Assembly (NCBI GenBank): GCA_038231815.1
Contig: JBBRKQ010000037.1
Coordinates: 1 to 33,491 of the forward strand
DNA: 33,491 nt
Direction: 5' to 3'
Origin: CAILKP01 sp038231815
Lineage (GTDB): Bacteria; Planctomycetota; Phycisphaerae; Phycisphaerales; UBA1924
Program-made: the position numbers and the translations under genes
Shown: one piece after another, positions 17,654-26,048 of the stretch
Layout: every line of letters starts with the position of its first letter
How positions within the stretch are numbered: the first letter of the stretch is position 1
The notes under the pieces: generated by a model
Databases searched by the model: none
Seen by the model: only the letters and a program-made list of their open reading frames with translations
Told to the model about the DNA's origin: nothing

Positions 17654-17983
17654 TGGCGTGAGCTACGGCGGAGGATTCCGGACGGTACGGTTTGGTGATG
17701 AATTGTGGTGTGATGGGTCTTGATGGACGCTGGTGTGAGCGCGGGTGGGAGGTGGTTAGGGTTGTCGATGGAGGTGGTGAAACGGTGGGAAACTGGCGAA
17801 AAGACGATGTTCGGTTCAGATATCTGACCGGAATCGGGTTTTACCTCGCAAGATTATCCGTTTTATAACATTTTCCCCTCTGGCACAACCGGATATCTGG
17901 GGCATATTTTCATCATGTATTGGCGGAGTGAACAGCACCCCTGCTGTTCGCGCTCGCCGAGCATGCCCACAGAGGTTCTTGCC
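17654..17983. promoter_or_regulatory. Upstream region of the cytochrome gene with two similar palindromic sites
   Basis: This 330-base gap holds no gene. A perfect palindrome CAGATATCTG is at 17817-17826, and CCGGATATCTGG, sharing GATATCTG, is at 17889-17900. Their centres lie about 73 bases apart, with an AT-rich stretch (17850-17875) between. The pair could be operator sites for the cytochrome transcript, but a matching regulator is not visible. An in-frame ATG at 17915 upstream of the cytochrome is not used as the start because it adds a non-signal, Cys-rich leader. The first 150 bases are rich in GGTGG-type runs with no further structure that I can see. Confidence 0.3.
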
Positions 17984-19216
17984 ATGATCAGTACTGCAAT
18001 TCGAAAACTGCTTCCGCCACTGCGTCGGTTCTTGTCGCGCAAGAAGCGGCGTCGGATCTTCGCTTCGCCTGTTGTACTGGTTGGGCTGCTTGGGTTTGGG
18101 TCGCTGCTGATCGCTTCGGCGGCCGTTCAGCCCGTATCCAGCGAGTACGTTGTGTTCGCGTACAACGAACTGGGAATGCACTGCATGCAGCAGGATTTCT
18201 CTGAGATGATGATCCTCCCGCCGTTTAACACATTGCGGGCACAGGTGGTGCTGAAGCGCACCGGGGAGGATCCGAGCATTGTGACGACTGGCATTGCGGT
18301 GAGGTACGCGATACCGGCGAACACGCACTCTTCGGACAAGTGTAATTTCTGGAGCAACTCACATGCGCTGCTCGGTGTGGATCTCGCACCTGACGTCGGC
18401 CTGGCTGGCTTTGGCATGGCGGGAACGATGGCCCCGGTTGCGGACTTGCAGTTCGCGGCCACGGGCATACCGGCGACACCGGTGGATGATACCGGTCGGG
18501 AGAACCCGTACCCGCTGGCAACGGTTTCTGTCGAGCGCAATGGTGCGGTCGTTGGCACCACGCAGGCGGTCGTGCCCGTGTCCTGGGAGATGAGTTGCAA
18601 CTTGTGCCACAACACACCGGGTCAGAGCGTGGCAACGACAATCCTGATGGCCCACGATCGCTTGCACAACACCACACTTATTCAGCAAAAACCGGTGTTC
18701 TGTGCACAGTGTCATAGCGATGCGGCGGTGGGCGCTCCGGGGCTTCCCGGGTTAAAGACCCTCTCGGGTGCGATGCACACTTCACATTCAACGCGCATGG
18801 CGGCGGTAAACTTGGTCAACGAGTGCTATGCGTGTCACCCTGGTTTCCGTACGCAATGTCAGCGGGATGTGCATTCGCTGGCCGGCATGACGTGCAACAA
18901 CTGTCATACTTCAATGGCGGCGGTGGGCAGCCCAACCCGCCGGCCGTGGATTGATGAACCACGCTGCGCCACTTGCCATACGCGACCTGGGTTTGAGTTT
19001 GAACAGGCAGGAAAGAACTTCCGAGATTCGGTCGGCCACAAGGGCATCGCGTGCATGTCATGCCACGGCTCGCCGCACGCCATTACCCCTGCGGCGAATG
19101 CCGCGGACAATTTGCAGGCCATTGTCAAGCAAGGGCATGCGGGGACCATCAACACCTGCTCTGTGTGTCATTCATCTACACCGACGGAACCATTCCCGCA
19201 CGTTCGCGGCGACTGA
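17984..19216 (+). CDS. Seven-haem c-type cytochrome, membrane-anchored or secreted
   Basis: 410 residues from the ATG at 17984 (AGAGG upstream). A basic patch (RKKRRR) precedes a hydrophobic segment FASPVVLVGLLGFGSLLIAS, either an uncleaved anchor or a signal peptide ending near ASA. Residues ~45-200 form a haem-free N-terminal domain with the conserved string YNELGMHCM, which I recall from other multihaem cytochromes. The C-terminal half has seven CxxCH haem sites between residues 205 and 396: CNLCH, CAQCH, CYACH, CNNCH, CATCH, CMSCH and CSVCH. Several extra His could be distal ligands. The likely role is periplasmic or surface electron transfer; the partner is unknown. The next gene starts 15 bp later and should be co-transcribed. 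Confidence 0.88.
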   Translation: MISTAIRKLLPPLRRFLSRKKRRRIFASPVVLVGLLGFGSLLIASAAVQPVSSEYVVFAYNELGMHCMQQDFSEMMILPPFNTLRAQVVLKRTGEDPSIVTTGIAVRYAIPANTHSSDKCNFWSNSHALLGVDLAPDVGLAGFGMAGTMAPVADLQFAATGIPATPVDDTGRENPYPLATVSVERNGAVVGTTQAVVPVSWEMSCNLCHNTPGQSVATTILMAHDRLHNTTLIQQKPVFCAQCHSDAAVGAPGLPGLKTLSGAMHTSHSTRMAAVNLVNECYACHPGFRTQCQRDVHSLAGMTCNNCHTSMAAVGSPTRRPWIDEPRCATCHTRPGFEFEQAGKNFRDSVGHKGIACMSCHGSPHAITPAANAADNLQAIVKQGHAGTINTCSVCHSSTPTEPFPHVRGD

Positions 19217-19231
19217 ACAAGGAGAAAGAAC

Positions 19232-20392
19232 ATGAGAAATCAGCTTATCATCGCCGCGATGGCGGGAGCAATGTGTGCGAATGTATCGGAGGGTCAGACG
19301 CTGCGGGCGATTTCACTGGGAACGCTCGGGGGGCAATCTGCCGCGTGGGCGTTTGATGGGGTGGGCCGCATCGTGTGCTCATCTGCCACGCAGCCGCGAT
19401 CGAATCTGTTTCATCCGATGCTCTCTGAGGCTGGGGTTGTCACGGATATCGGAGTTTTGCCGGGCACGACCAACGCGTTCGCGTTTGCGGCCTCGGGCGA
19501 CAGCGTGTTTGGTATGAGTTATTCGTTTGCTGACCTGACGATCAAGGCCCTTCGCTGGCAGAATGGCGTGATGGGCACGATCGGAAACTTTGCCCCGCGC
19601 GGGGCGAACGTGTCAGGGCAGGTTGTTGGCTTTGAAAACACCATTACTGGTGTGCTGCGGGTTGAGCACGCGTGCCTGTGGTCAGCGGGTGTTCTGACTG
19701 ATCTGGGGACGCTTGGCGGGAATTACTCGTGGGCGTATGACATCAACGCCGCGGGTCGTACGGTGGGCGCATCGACGATCACTCGCGATTCTCAGACTCG
19801 TCCGTGCGTCTGGGTTGGCGGATTGGCCCGCGACCTTGGCACGCTTGGCGGTGCCGACGGGCAGGCGTACGCGATCAGCGACGCTGGTGTGGTTGTCGGC
19901 TGGTCAAAGACCGCTGCTGGCGAGAAGCACGGTACTGCGTGGGCGCTGAATTCTGCCGGAGCGGTTGTAACGCGAGTGGATCTTGGCCTGCTCTCGGGCT
20001 GGTCATATGCGTATGGCGTCAATGGCTCCGGAGTGGTCGTGGGCACATCCAACTCAAGGGCGGTTGTCTGGCGCGGCGGCGTGATTACTGACTTAAATAC
20101 CGAGATCCCATCGGGCACAGGGTGGCGGCTTGACATGGCGTCGGCCGTGGACGATGCCGGTCGGATCTGCGGCTGGGGCACGCTGTTCGGTCAACCGGTC
20201 GCGTATTTGCTTGTGTGTATGGCGGATACCACCGCGGACGGTGTTGTTGATGGCGCCGACTTTGTGACTTTCATCAACTCGTTTGGTGCTGGTGACCCGG
20301 CAGTTGATTCCGCGGCGGATGTCAACGGCGACGGGATCATTGACGGCAATGATTTCATTGCCTTTGTGAACGGGTTTACCGCAGGGTGCTGA
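19232..20392 (+). CDS. Secreted HAF-repeat protein with dockerin-like tail
   Basis: 386 residues. AAGGAG lies upstream of the ATG at 19232, 15 bp after the cytochrome stop. A signal peptide (MRNQLIIAAMAGAMCANVSEG) is followed by about five imperfect HAF-type repeats of roughly 45-50 residues, each with DLGTLGG or a variant, an AxAY/AFA motif, an 'N-xGxVVG' turn and sometimes a W. Clear examples are DLGTLGGNYSWAYDINAAG, DLGTLGGADGQAYAISDAG and DLGLLSGWSYAYGVNGSG. These repeats are usually modelled as beta-propeller blades in extracellular proteins. The C-terminus has two well-formed dockerin-type calcium loops (DTTADGVVDGADF and DVNGDGIIDGNDF) and ends in AGC, like the giant repeat protein. 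Its function is unknown; pairing with a multihaem cytochrome suggests an extracytoplasmic partner. Confidence 0.85.
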   Translation: MRNQLIIAAMAGAMCANVSEGQTLRAISLGTLGGQSAAWAFDGVGRIVCSSATQPRSNLFHPMLSEAGVVTDIGVLPGTTNAFAFAASGDSVFGMSYSFADLTIKALRWQNGVMGTIGNFAPRGANVSGQVVGFENTITGVLRVEHACLWSAGVLTDLGTLGGNYSWAYDINAAGRTVGASTITRDSQTRPCVWVGGLARDLGTLGGADGQAYAISDAGVVVGWSKTAAGEKHGTAWALNSAGAVVTRVDLGLLSGWSYAYGVNGSGVVVGTSNSRAVVWRGGVITDLNTEIPSGTGWRLDMASAVDDAGRICGWGTLFGQPVAYLLVCMADTTADGVVDGADFVTFINSFGAGDPAVDSAADVNGDGIIDGNDFIAFVNGFTAGC

Positions 20393-20455
20393 GGCAGTTT
20401 GGCGAGCGATTGGAAACGCGGCTGCATCTACAAAAGGTGCGACCGCGACGCAAGT

Positions 20456-20496
20456 AAAAAAAAACGCAGGCCCGTGGAAGCTTCCACGGGCCTGCG
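20456..20496 (-). terminator. fusA terminator, perfect palindrome
   Basis: CGCAGGCCCGTGGAAG (20465-20480) and its exact reverse complement (20481-20496) form a 32-base perfect palindrome. On the minus strand it is followed by nine T (plus-strand A run 20456-20464). It starts 29 bases after the fusA stop. On the plus strand only a weak T-rich tail follows, so it may stop HAF-gene transcripts less efficiently. Confidence 0.85.
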
Positions 20497-20524
20497 GTAT
20501 TTGCTGGTTCAAGGCGACTTGGGC

Positions 20525-22672
20525 TTAGCCCTTCATGGTCTTGATGACTTCTTCCTGGAGGGACTTGGGCATCTGGCGGTATTCCAAGAACTCCATGGTG
20601 TTGCTGGCGCGACCCTGTGAGAGGGAACGCAGCGAGGTGGTGTAGCCGAACATTTCGGACAGGGGAACTTCACAGGTGACGAGCTTGACGACGCCACGGT
20701 CTTCCTGCTCGATGATCATGCCGCGGCGGCTGGACATGTCGCCGGTGACGGAACCGAAGTATTCCTCGGGCACAGTGACGACGACCTTCATGATCGGTTC
20801 CAGCAGGATGGGGACGGCCTTCTGGACGGCTTCCAGCAGGGCCAAGCGGCCGGCCTGCTCGAAGGCGATCTGTGAGGAGTCAACCGGGTGGTACTTGCCG
20901 TCGGTCACTGTCGCCTTGATGTTGATCAGTGGGAAGCCCGAGATGATGCCCGCGAGCGCGGTCTGGCGGATGCCGTACTCGATCGAGGGGATGAATTCCT
21001 TGGGGATACCGCCGCCGACGATGCCGTTTTCGAACGCGCACGCCTCGGTGAAGTCCAATTCTTCTTCCTCGGCCTGGGCGGCGGTGAAGGGCTCAAGGGT
21101 GATGGTGCAGTCACCGAACTGACCGCGACCACCGGTCTGCTTCTTGAACAGACCGCGGACATCCTCAACCTTGCGGCTGATGGCTTCGCGGTAGGCGACC
21201 TGGGGCTTGCCGACCTCGACGTTGACTTTCATGTCACGAACGAGCTTGTTCTTGATGATTTCGAGGTGAAGCTCACCCATGCCGGAGATGATGGTCTGGC
21301 CGGTTTCCTCGTTGAAGAACGAGCGGAAGCTTGGGTCTTCGCGGCGGATGACCTGGAGGGCATCGCCAAGCTTGGCGCGGTCGGCGGCGCTCTTGGGCTC
21401 GATGGACATCGAGATCACGGGCTCGGGGAAGAACATGCGCTCGAGCAGAATGGGCTTGTCCATGTCGCACAGGGTGTCACCGGTGAAGGACTTTTTGATA
21501 CCGACGACGGCAACGATGTTGCCGGCGGATGCTTCATCGAGCGGGATCCGGTCTTTGGCGTGCATCTCGAAGATGCGGCTGGCCAGCTCGCGCTCGCCGT
21601 TGCCGGGGTTGATGATGCGCATGCCCTTGGTGAGCTTGCCGGAGTAGACACGCATGTACGTCAGGTCGCCGTGCTGATCTGCCACGACCTTGAACACGAG
21701 GGCGGCGAAGGGGGCGTTCTCATCGTGCGGGCGGGTCATCTGCACGTCTTTGTCGCGAGGGTCGGTGCCCTCGACCTGCGGCTTCTCGTTGGGTGAGGGG
21801 AGGTAGTCGACCACGGCGTCGAGCAGGGCCTGCACGCCGATGTTGCGGAGGGCCGCACCGCACAGGACGGGGTAGCAGGTGCGGGCCAGAACGCCCTTAC
21901 GGATTGCGGCCTTGAGCTCTGGGACAGTGGGAATCTCGCCGGTGAGGTACTTCTCGGTGAGTTTGTCATCGAGTTCGCTGGCCTTCTCGATGAGCATGAC
22001 GCGCCACTTGGCGACGGTTTCCTTCATTTCTTCGGGGACATCACCTTCGCGGACGGTTTCGCCCTTTTCGCCCTCGAAGTAGAAGGCTCGCTCGGTGAGA
22101 AGGTCAATCAGGCCGACGTGATCGTTGCCGGTGCCGATGGGGTACTGGATGGCCACGCCGTTGGCGCCGAGGCGCTTTAGAATGGTTTCGTAGGAGAAGT
22201 CAAAGCTAGCGCCGACCTTGTCCATCTTGTTGACGAAGCAGAGGCGGGGTACCTTGTACCGGTCGGCCTGACGCCAGACGGTTTCGGACTGGGCTTCGAC
22301 GCCTTCCTTGCCGTCGAACACGGCGACGGCGCCGTCAAGCACTCGGAGTGAACGCTCGACTTCGATGGTGAAGTCCACGTGGCCGGGGGTGTCAATCAGG
22401 TTCAGCTTGTACTCGGTGCCAAGGTGCGTCCACGGGCAGGTGGTGGCAGCGGACTGGATGGTGATGCCACGCTCCTGCTCTTCCTGCAGGAAGTCCATGG
22501 TTGCGGTGCCTTCGTGCACCTCACCGATCTTGTAGTTCTTGCCGGTGTAGTAGAGCACACGCTCCGAGACGGTGGTCTTTCCTGCGTCGATGTGGGCGCA
22601 GATACCGAAGTTGCGGATGTTGATGAGTGTGCTGGGGACGGCTGTTGCAGGGGTACTGGGCGAACTGGACAT
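20525..22672 (-). CDS. fusA: Translation elongation factor G
   Basis: 715 residues from the ATG at 22672, with GGAG six bases upstream on the minus strand. The frame is open further up to 22828, but that part is low-complexity and not conserved. EF-G is the GTPase that drives ribosome translocation. Motifs: G1 AHIDAGKT (residues 26-33), the switch region QEEQERGITIQSAATT, G3 DTPGHVDF, G4 NKMD, and the domain IV and V signatures GMGELHLEIIKNKL, GGRGQFGD and SRRGMI. The length is that of a standard EF-G, with a short Ser/Thr/Pro N-terminal extension. It stands alone: rpsL, rpsG and tuf are not adjacent, unlike the classic str operon. It could be the only EF-G or one of several copies. Confidence 0.96.
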   Translation of the reverse strand: MSSSPSTPATAVPSTLINIRNFGICAHIDAGKTTVSERVLYYTGKNYKIGEVHEGTATMDFLQEEQERGITIQSAATTCPWTHLGTEYKLNLIDTPGHVDFTIEVERSLRVLDGAVAVFDGKEGVEAQSETVWRQADRYKVPRLCFVNKMDKVGASFDFSYETILKRLGANGVAIQYPIGTGNDHVGLIDLLTERAFYFEGEKGETVREGDVPEEMKETVAKWRVMLIEKASELDDKLTEKYLTGEIPTVPELKAAIRKGVLARTCYPVLCGAALRNIGVQALLDAVVDYLPSPNEKPQVEGTDPRDKDVQMTRPHDENAPFAALVFKVVADQHGDLTYMRVYSGKLTKGMRIINPGNGERELASRIFEMHAKDRIPLDEASAGNIVAVVGIKKSFTGDTLCDMDKPILLERMFFPEPVISMSIEPKSAADRAKLGDALQVIRREDPSFRSFFNEETGQTIISGMGELHLEIIKNKLVRDMKVNVEVGKPQVAYREAISRKVEDVRGLFKKQTGGRGQFGDCTITLEPFTAAQAEEEELDFTEACAFENGIVGGGIPKEFIPSIEYGIRQTALAGIISGFPLINIKATVTDGKYHPVDSSQIAFEQAGRLALLEAVQKAVPILLEPIMKVVVTVPEEYFGSVTGDMSSRRGMIIEQEDRGVVKLVTCEVPLSEMFGYTTSLRSLSQGRASNTMEFLEYRQMPKSLQEEVIKTMKG

Positions 22673-23349
22673 AAATACTCCAAACGTGGTGAGTGCGGCA
22701 TGTTGCCGCGGATTGTCTGCGGGGGACGGAGGGGACGGGGTGGACAGAAGGGACGGGATGATCAGGCGGCGATCAGCGTTGATCGCGGGATGTTCAAAGG
22801 AGCGGGGGGGTGCTTGGTGCTTCGGCACGAACGGTGCCAGCCGAAGTGAGCGTTTGCCGACAACCTCGGGCTGCGGCTGGCACGATGGTGCAAGCTGGTC
22901 CTTGGCGGTGGGAGTTTGTTTCGGGGAGCGGACGGAGCAAGGGCAGTCAGACGGGTTGATCCGACAACGGTACCCGCAACGGCGTGAAGCGCATTGCAGG
23001 AAACCGGGGTGGCGGTCAGATCAACATTTCGTCTTCTTCGTCGCTGTCCATAGTGCCCATGCATTGCAAGCTTGGCGGTAGGCCACGCGGCCCGCCGTCT
23101 TGTGAATGTTTGGGGACAATCGTAACGAGTTTGGAGGCGGGGTCAAGAAGCCAGCTCCGGACAGACTCCGATTTCGGGAGGATGTGCGGGCGATATTTTG
23201 AGGGGACGGATAGTTATTCGGACCTACTCGAACGATTGGACCTGGCTTGTGTGCACTGGTTTGACCAACTTCCATAGACTCCGCTTCGCCGATGGCGGGA
23301 GGGTCGCGTTGTGCTTACGACTTTGGAAGGTGAACTTTCGTAAAATTCT
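22673..23349. other. Divergent intergenic region between fusA and a small gene
   Basis: About 680 bases without a supported gene. The fusA frame continues upward to 22828 only as low-complexity Ser/Pro codons. I see no tRNA and no strong terminator. It should hold the fusA promoter and leader, but I cannot point to convincing boxes. Confidence 0.4.
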
Positions 23350-23697
23350 ATGGCCGTGTTCACGCTTGAATTTGATGACCTGTCGACGGCCCCGGCTTCC
23401 GGCACAGTGGCTTTGGCGACATGGCCAGCCGTTGAAGCCGCCCTGCGAAGGCTGGCGGAAAGTGAGACTGGATTTGTGATTCTGGGGCAGGATGACCTGT
23501 CGTTCATGCAAACCGCTCGCACGATGGGCCCGCGTCCTGAGGTGATTGTGGAATGGCAGGATGGCGACACTGGGCGGCATTTCATGCTTCCCAAGCCGGT
23601 TGAAAACGTTGACTTGTTGGTGGAGCTGTTCTTGGCGTATTTTGAAACTCCGGAACTGATCGGCACCGCTGCACCGTGGGTGGTGATGGAACTTTGA
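23350..23697 (+). CDS. Small conserved-looking acidic protein of unknown function
   Basis: 115 residues, starting at the ATG at 23350; no convincing ribosome binding site is visible in front of it. The protein has no signal peptide or membrane segment and is acidic. Recognisable features are a FVILGQDDLSFMQTART segment, an EVIVEWQDG strand, a hydrophobic helix (VDLLVELFLAYF) and a C-terminal WVVMEL. This layout recalls small cytoplasmic alpha/beta proteins, including some annotated as Imm1-like immunity proteins, but the resemblance is weak and no toxin gene is adjacent. It lies 52 bp before hutI on the same strand and could be co-transcribed with it. I assign no function. Confidence 0.6.
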   Translation: MAVFTLEFDDLSTAPASGTVALATWPAVEAALRRLAESETGFVILGQDDLSFMQTARTMGPRPEVIVEWQDGDTGRHFMLPKPVENVDLLVELFLAYFETPELIGTAAPWVVMEL

Positions 23698-23749
23698 TCG
23701 TGCTGGGGGGAGTCGTTCTGGGTAAGTGATGTTTGTTGAGCGGATTGCA

Positions 23750-25003
23750 ATGGCGACTACGACAATTATTCGCAATGCTCGTGTTGTGACGCCGCTTGTT
23801 GCAGGTGGTGCCACGGGCCCCCTGCGCGGCGGGGCTATGGGGACGCTGACGATTTGGCCGGATGCGGATGTGACGCTGAAGGATGGGCTCATCGCTGCAA
23901 TCAAAGAGCGTGGGATTGATGCAAAGCGGCGGCCACCAGCGCCAGCGGGTACAGAGGTTGTTGAAGCGAATGGGCGGGTGCTGATGCCTGGGTTTGTGGA
24001 CTGCCACACGCACGCGTGCTGGGCGGGCTCGCGATACGACGAGTGGGACCTGAAGCGCAAGGGTGTGCCGTATCTTGATATTTTAAAGCGTGGCGGGGGG
24101 ATTATGTCAACCGTGCGCAGTGTGCGGGAGGCTTCGCAGCAGCAACTGAGCGATTTGCTGCTGGCCCGGCTGAACCTGATGCTCCGCTGCGGCACGACCA
24201 CGGTTGAGGTGAAAAGCGGGTATGGGCTGTCTACCGAGCACGAACTGAAGATGCTGCGTGCCATTAGCGCTGCGGCCAAGCTGTGGCCTGGTACGGTGCG
24301 AATGACCGCGCTGCTGGGGCACGCGATTGATGAGGCCCAGCCTGGGTTTGTAGGGATTACGGTGCGGCAGACGTTGCCGGCTGTTGCCGCGGAGTTTCCG
24401 CCGAGCACGGGCCTGGCGGTGGACGCGTTTTGTGAGCAGGCGGCGTGGTCGCTGGAGCAGTGTATTTTGCTGCTGGGTCATGCGCACGAAATGGGTTACC
24501 CGATTCGGGTACATGCCGACCAGTTTAATAGTTTGGGCATGGTGCAGGCTGCGATTCGCTTAAAAGCTGCGAGCGTTGACCATCTGGAAGTTACCGGAAA
24601 GGATGACTTGGCGCTGCTGGGGCAGAGCGAGACACAGGGCGTGTTCCTGCCGCTGTCGCCGTTTCATCTGGGCACGGCGCAGGCCAAGCCGCGGCCGTTG
24701 ATCTCGGCCGGTGGGGCGGCGAGTATTGCAACCAACTACAACCCCGGCTCAGGTCCGAGTTGCAGCATGCCGATGGCCATTAGCCTGGCGGTGCGGCAAC
24801 TGAACCTGAGCCATGCGGAGGCGATTACGGCGAGCACGCACAATCCGGCTGTGCTGCTGGGCTTTGCTGACCGGGGCAGTGTTGCCGTGGGCAAGCGTGG
24901 GGATGTGATTTTGCTGCGGCACACGGATGAGCGAGGCCTGGCGTTTACGATGGGGGAGCCGGGGGTGGATGCGGTTTGGGTGGGTGGGGAGAGGTGTGTG
25001 TAG
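23750..25003 (+). CDS. hutI: Imidazolonepropionase
   Basis: 417 residues from the ATG at 23750; an ATG at 23729 and a GTG at 23726 are in frame but add an unconserved leader. HutI hydrolyses 4-imidazolone-5-propionate to N-formimino-L-glutamate, step three of histidine degradation. It is a metal-dependent amidohydrolase of the TIM-barrel type. The metal-binding HTH motif is in FVDCHTHACWAG (His86, His88). Other family motifs are RGGGIMSTVRSVR, VEVKSGYGL, VHADQFNSLG with its metal-ligand His, and the late SNYNPG-like ATNYNPGSGPSCSM. The length is normal for the family (about 400-420). The partner enzyme hutU lies on the other strand about 1 kb to the right, convergent. hutH and a formiminoglutamate hydrolase are not in the window. 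Confidence 0.95.
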   Translation: MATTTIIRNARVVTPLVAGGATGPLRGGAMGTLTIWPDADVTLKDGLIAAIKERGIDAKRRPPAPAGTEVVEANGRVLMPGFVDCHTHACWAGSRYDEWDLKRKGVPYLDILKRGGGIMSTVRSVREASQQQLSDLLLARLNLMLRCGTTTVEVKSGYGLSTEHELKMLRAISAAAKLWPGTVRMTALLGHAIDEAQPGFVGITVRQTLPAVAAEFPPSTGLAVDAFCEQAAWSLEQCILLLGHAHEMGYPIRVHADQFNSLGMVQAAIRLKAASVDHLEVTGKDDLALLGQSETQGVFLPLSPFHLGTAQAKPRPLISAGGAASIATNYNPGSGPSCSMPMAISLAVRQLNLSHAEAITASTHNPAVLLGFADRGSVAVGKRGDVILLRHTDERGLAFTMGEPGVDAVWVGGERCV

Positions 25004-25038
25004 CGGGGAGGTACGACTGGGAAAAGGTTGATTCGAGA

Positions 25039-25871
25039 ATGCAAGACGATGCCGCGCGTGATACAGCGGCGCTTCCGAAAGTATGGGAGAATTTGGGATT
25101 TCAACGAAAGTTCTGGCAAGCAACGCGTTTGATCGTTCCCGGGCTTTTGGTTACGCGGTTGCTGCTTTCATTGTTGGTTGCGGCGGTGGTCTCGACTGGT
25201 GCGGCGGTGCTCGCGAGTGGGTTTACAAGCTGGTGGTTTAGAGAGCCGGCAATTCCGCAGAATGCGTTCTTGACTTCGGATGAGTTGCCGAAGTGGAAGT
25301 CACGGTCGAAGTCTTATTTATTCGGTCGTGATTCGGTGCACGTGGAGGATTCGAGTGTTCTTTTACCTTGTTAATGCGGCTCGACCGAACTCAGCCCGTC
25401 GATCCGGACGTTAGAGTGATTTCAGATCCGATGCCAGCGGCGATACGGCGGAGCTACGACCTATGGCGTGCGCGAACCAATGAGCGATATGGCCCGTTCA
25501 TGGGCTATATGACGGTGATCGAAGCCGGTTTTCCGTTTCGATGCGTCGAGGGAGGCTCGCTTTGAGGAGCCCCTCCGGAACTAGCGAAGTTCTGGGCCAC
25601 GGATTTTCCGCAACTTCAATTCCTGTCCGGAGATCCCAACGGATTTATCGTGTACGGGCCGCGCTGGTGGGGTTTGGCTGGCAACACCGTCTGCTGGGGT
25701 GTGCTGCTGTTTGCGGCCTTGACCTTGGTCGAGCGCCGGCGGCTCCGGTATTAAGCGGCGGCCTGGTTATGCGGGAAGTGCAACTATGAGTCCGGCACGC
25801 TTGCAAAGTGCCCGGAGTGCGGCACGCCGGGTAGCGCAGCCGGTCCAAATCAGGCTGTAGCGGGTGCGTGA
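25039..25871 (+). pseudogene. Broken zinc-ribbon membrane protein of planctomycete type
   Basis: From the ATG at 25039 a frame reads through a transmembrane segment (LIVPGLLVTRLLLSLLVAAVV) to a stop at 25372-25374. The continuation is in another frame (from about 25365): RTQPVDPDVRVISDP, then PFMGYMTVIEAGFPFRCVEGG, a TGA at 25563-25565, then GFIVYGPRWWGLAGNTVCWG and a second transmembrane helix, a TAA at 25752-25754, and finally a zinc ribbon CGKCNYESGTLAKCPECG ending at the TGA at 25869-25871. Planctomycetes carry many membrane proteins ending in such a helix, an Arg-rich stretch and a CxxCGYDL...CPECG ribbon, so this is one member broken by one frameshift and two in-frame stops. It sits in the convergent gap between hutI and hutU. 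Confidence 0.65.
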
Positions 25872-26048
25872 TGTCGGTTGGATGCTTCCAACTCCGCAAA
25901 TTGGCGAGTACAGCGGTTTTTCTGTTCTCAGCAGCGACCGCTCGTCGTGATTCCACGGGGGTTTGCAGGAGCAGAGCGGCGTTTAAGAAGCGGGTACTTC
26001 AGCAACGCATCTGGTCATCGTCGCAGAAGCGATCCGGCCGCGAGGCCC

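Noticed and set aside
17915..17983. Upstream start for the multihaem cytochrome
   Set aside because: The 23 extra residues have no signal-peptide character and the ATG at 17984 has a better ribosome binding site.
20888..21796. A 302-codon plus-strand frame opposite fusA
   Set aside because: It is entirely antisense to the conserved EF-G coding sequence and has no recognisable protein features.
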